Assembly: GCA_030146905.1 (NCBI GenBank)
Contig: JASLAV010001119.1
Span: forward strand, 1-6,291
From: Lentzea sp.
Lineage (GTDB): Bacteria > Actinomycetota > Actinomycetes > Mycobacteriales > Pseudonocardiaceae
Direction: 5' to 3'
DNA length: 6,291 nucleotides
The notes under the pieces were generated by a model. The model saw nothing but the letters and a program-made list of their open reading frames with translations, did no database searches and was not told where the DNA came from. This document shows positions 6,247 through 6,291 of the stretch, piece after piece. The translations under genes were made by a program, and so were the position numbers. Each line of letters opens with the position of its first letter. Positions within the stretch are counted from its first letter, which is position 1.

Positions 6247-6291
6247 CGTCCCGCGCCGACGACCAGAAGCGGCGCACGATCCGCTGAAATC
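6247..6291. other. Right-edge sequence with no supported feature
   Basis: Forty-five bases follow the membrane protein gene. A GTGA overlap at 6243-6246 opens a 14-codon frame that closes at 6287, too short and too unremarkable to call a gene. No terminator hairpin or ribosome binding site for a further gene is visible. Confidence 0.5.

Noticed and set aside
6243..6287. 14-codon frame starting in a GTGA overlap at the right edge
   Set aside because: It is very short with no recognisable product; an overlap start of this kind is common by chance in high-GC DNA.

Overview
The window is high-GC DNA (about 70% by eye) with GTG starts, purine-rich ribosome binding sites and strongly G/C-biased third codon positions. 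Together with the gene content this points to an actinomycete, most likely a member of Pseudonocardiaceae (Lentzea, Saccharothrix, Amycolatopsis and similar). The genus is an inference.

Layout, left to right. Positions 1-918 (minus strand) hold the start of a glutamate-type ABC uptake operon: gluA (ATPase, complete) followed by the first 41 codons of the binding lipoprotein gluB, which runs off the left edge. A 136-bp divergent control region (919-1054) separates it from a plus-strand two-component pair: an OmpR-type response regulator (1055-1729) and a membrane histidine kinase (1784-3169). This order, gluA back-to-back with a regulator/kinase pair, matches the GluR-GluK glutamate-sensing system that I recall from Streptomyces coelicolor. 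Converging on the kinase gene is a minus-strand TAXI-family solute-binding lipoprotein (3329-4243), with no TRAP membrane subunits in view. Diverging from that across 57 bp is plus-strand miaB (4301-5767), a tRNA methylthiotransferase. It is followed, with a 4-nt GTGA overlap, by a four-helix membrane protein of the kind that follows miaB in mycobacteria (Rv2732c-like, 5764-6246). The last 45 bases hold nothing I can support.

The genes on the left probably form one functional unit. The kinase senses an extracytoplasmic amino acid, probably glutamate, the regulator acts on the divergent gluA promoter, and the transporter imports the ligand. The TAXI lipoprotein may be an accessory ligand-binding partner of the kinase rather than part of a transporter. 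The miaB pair is housekeeping and unrelated.

The most unusual feature is between the kinase and TAXI genes: a 159-bp non-coding element bounded by perfect inverted repeats and flanked on both sides by CTAG. Both genes' TAG stop codons lie inside the two CTAG copies. The simplest reading is a miniature inverted-repeat transposable element inserted into a CTAG where the two convergent genes once overlapped, leaving both proteins unchanged.
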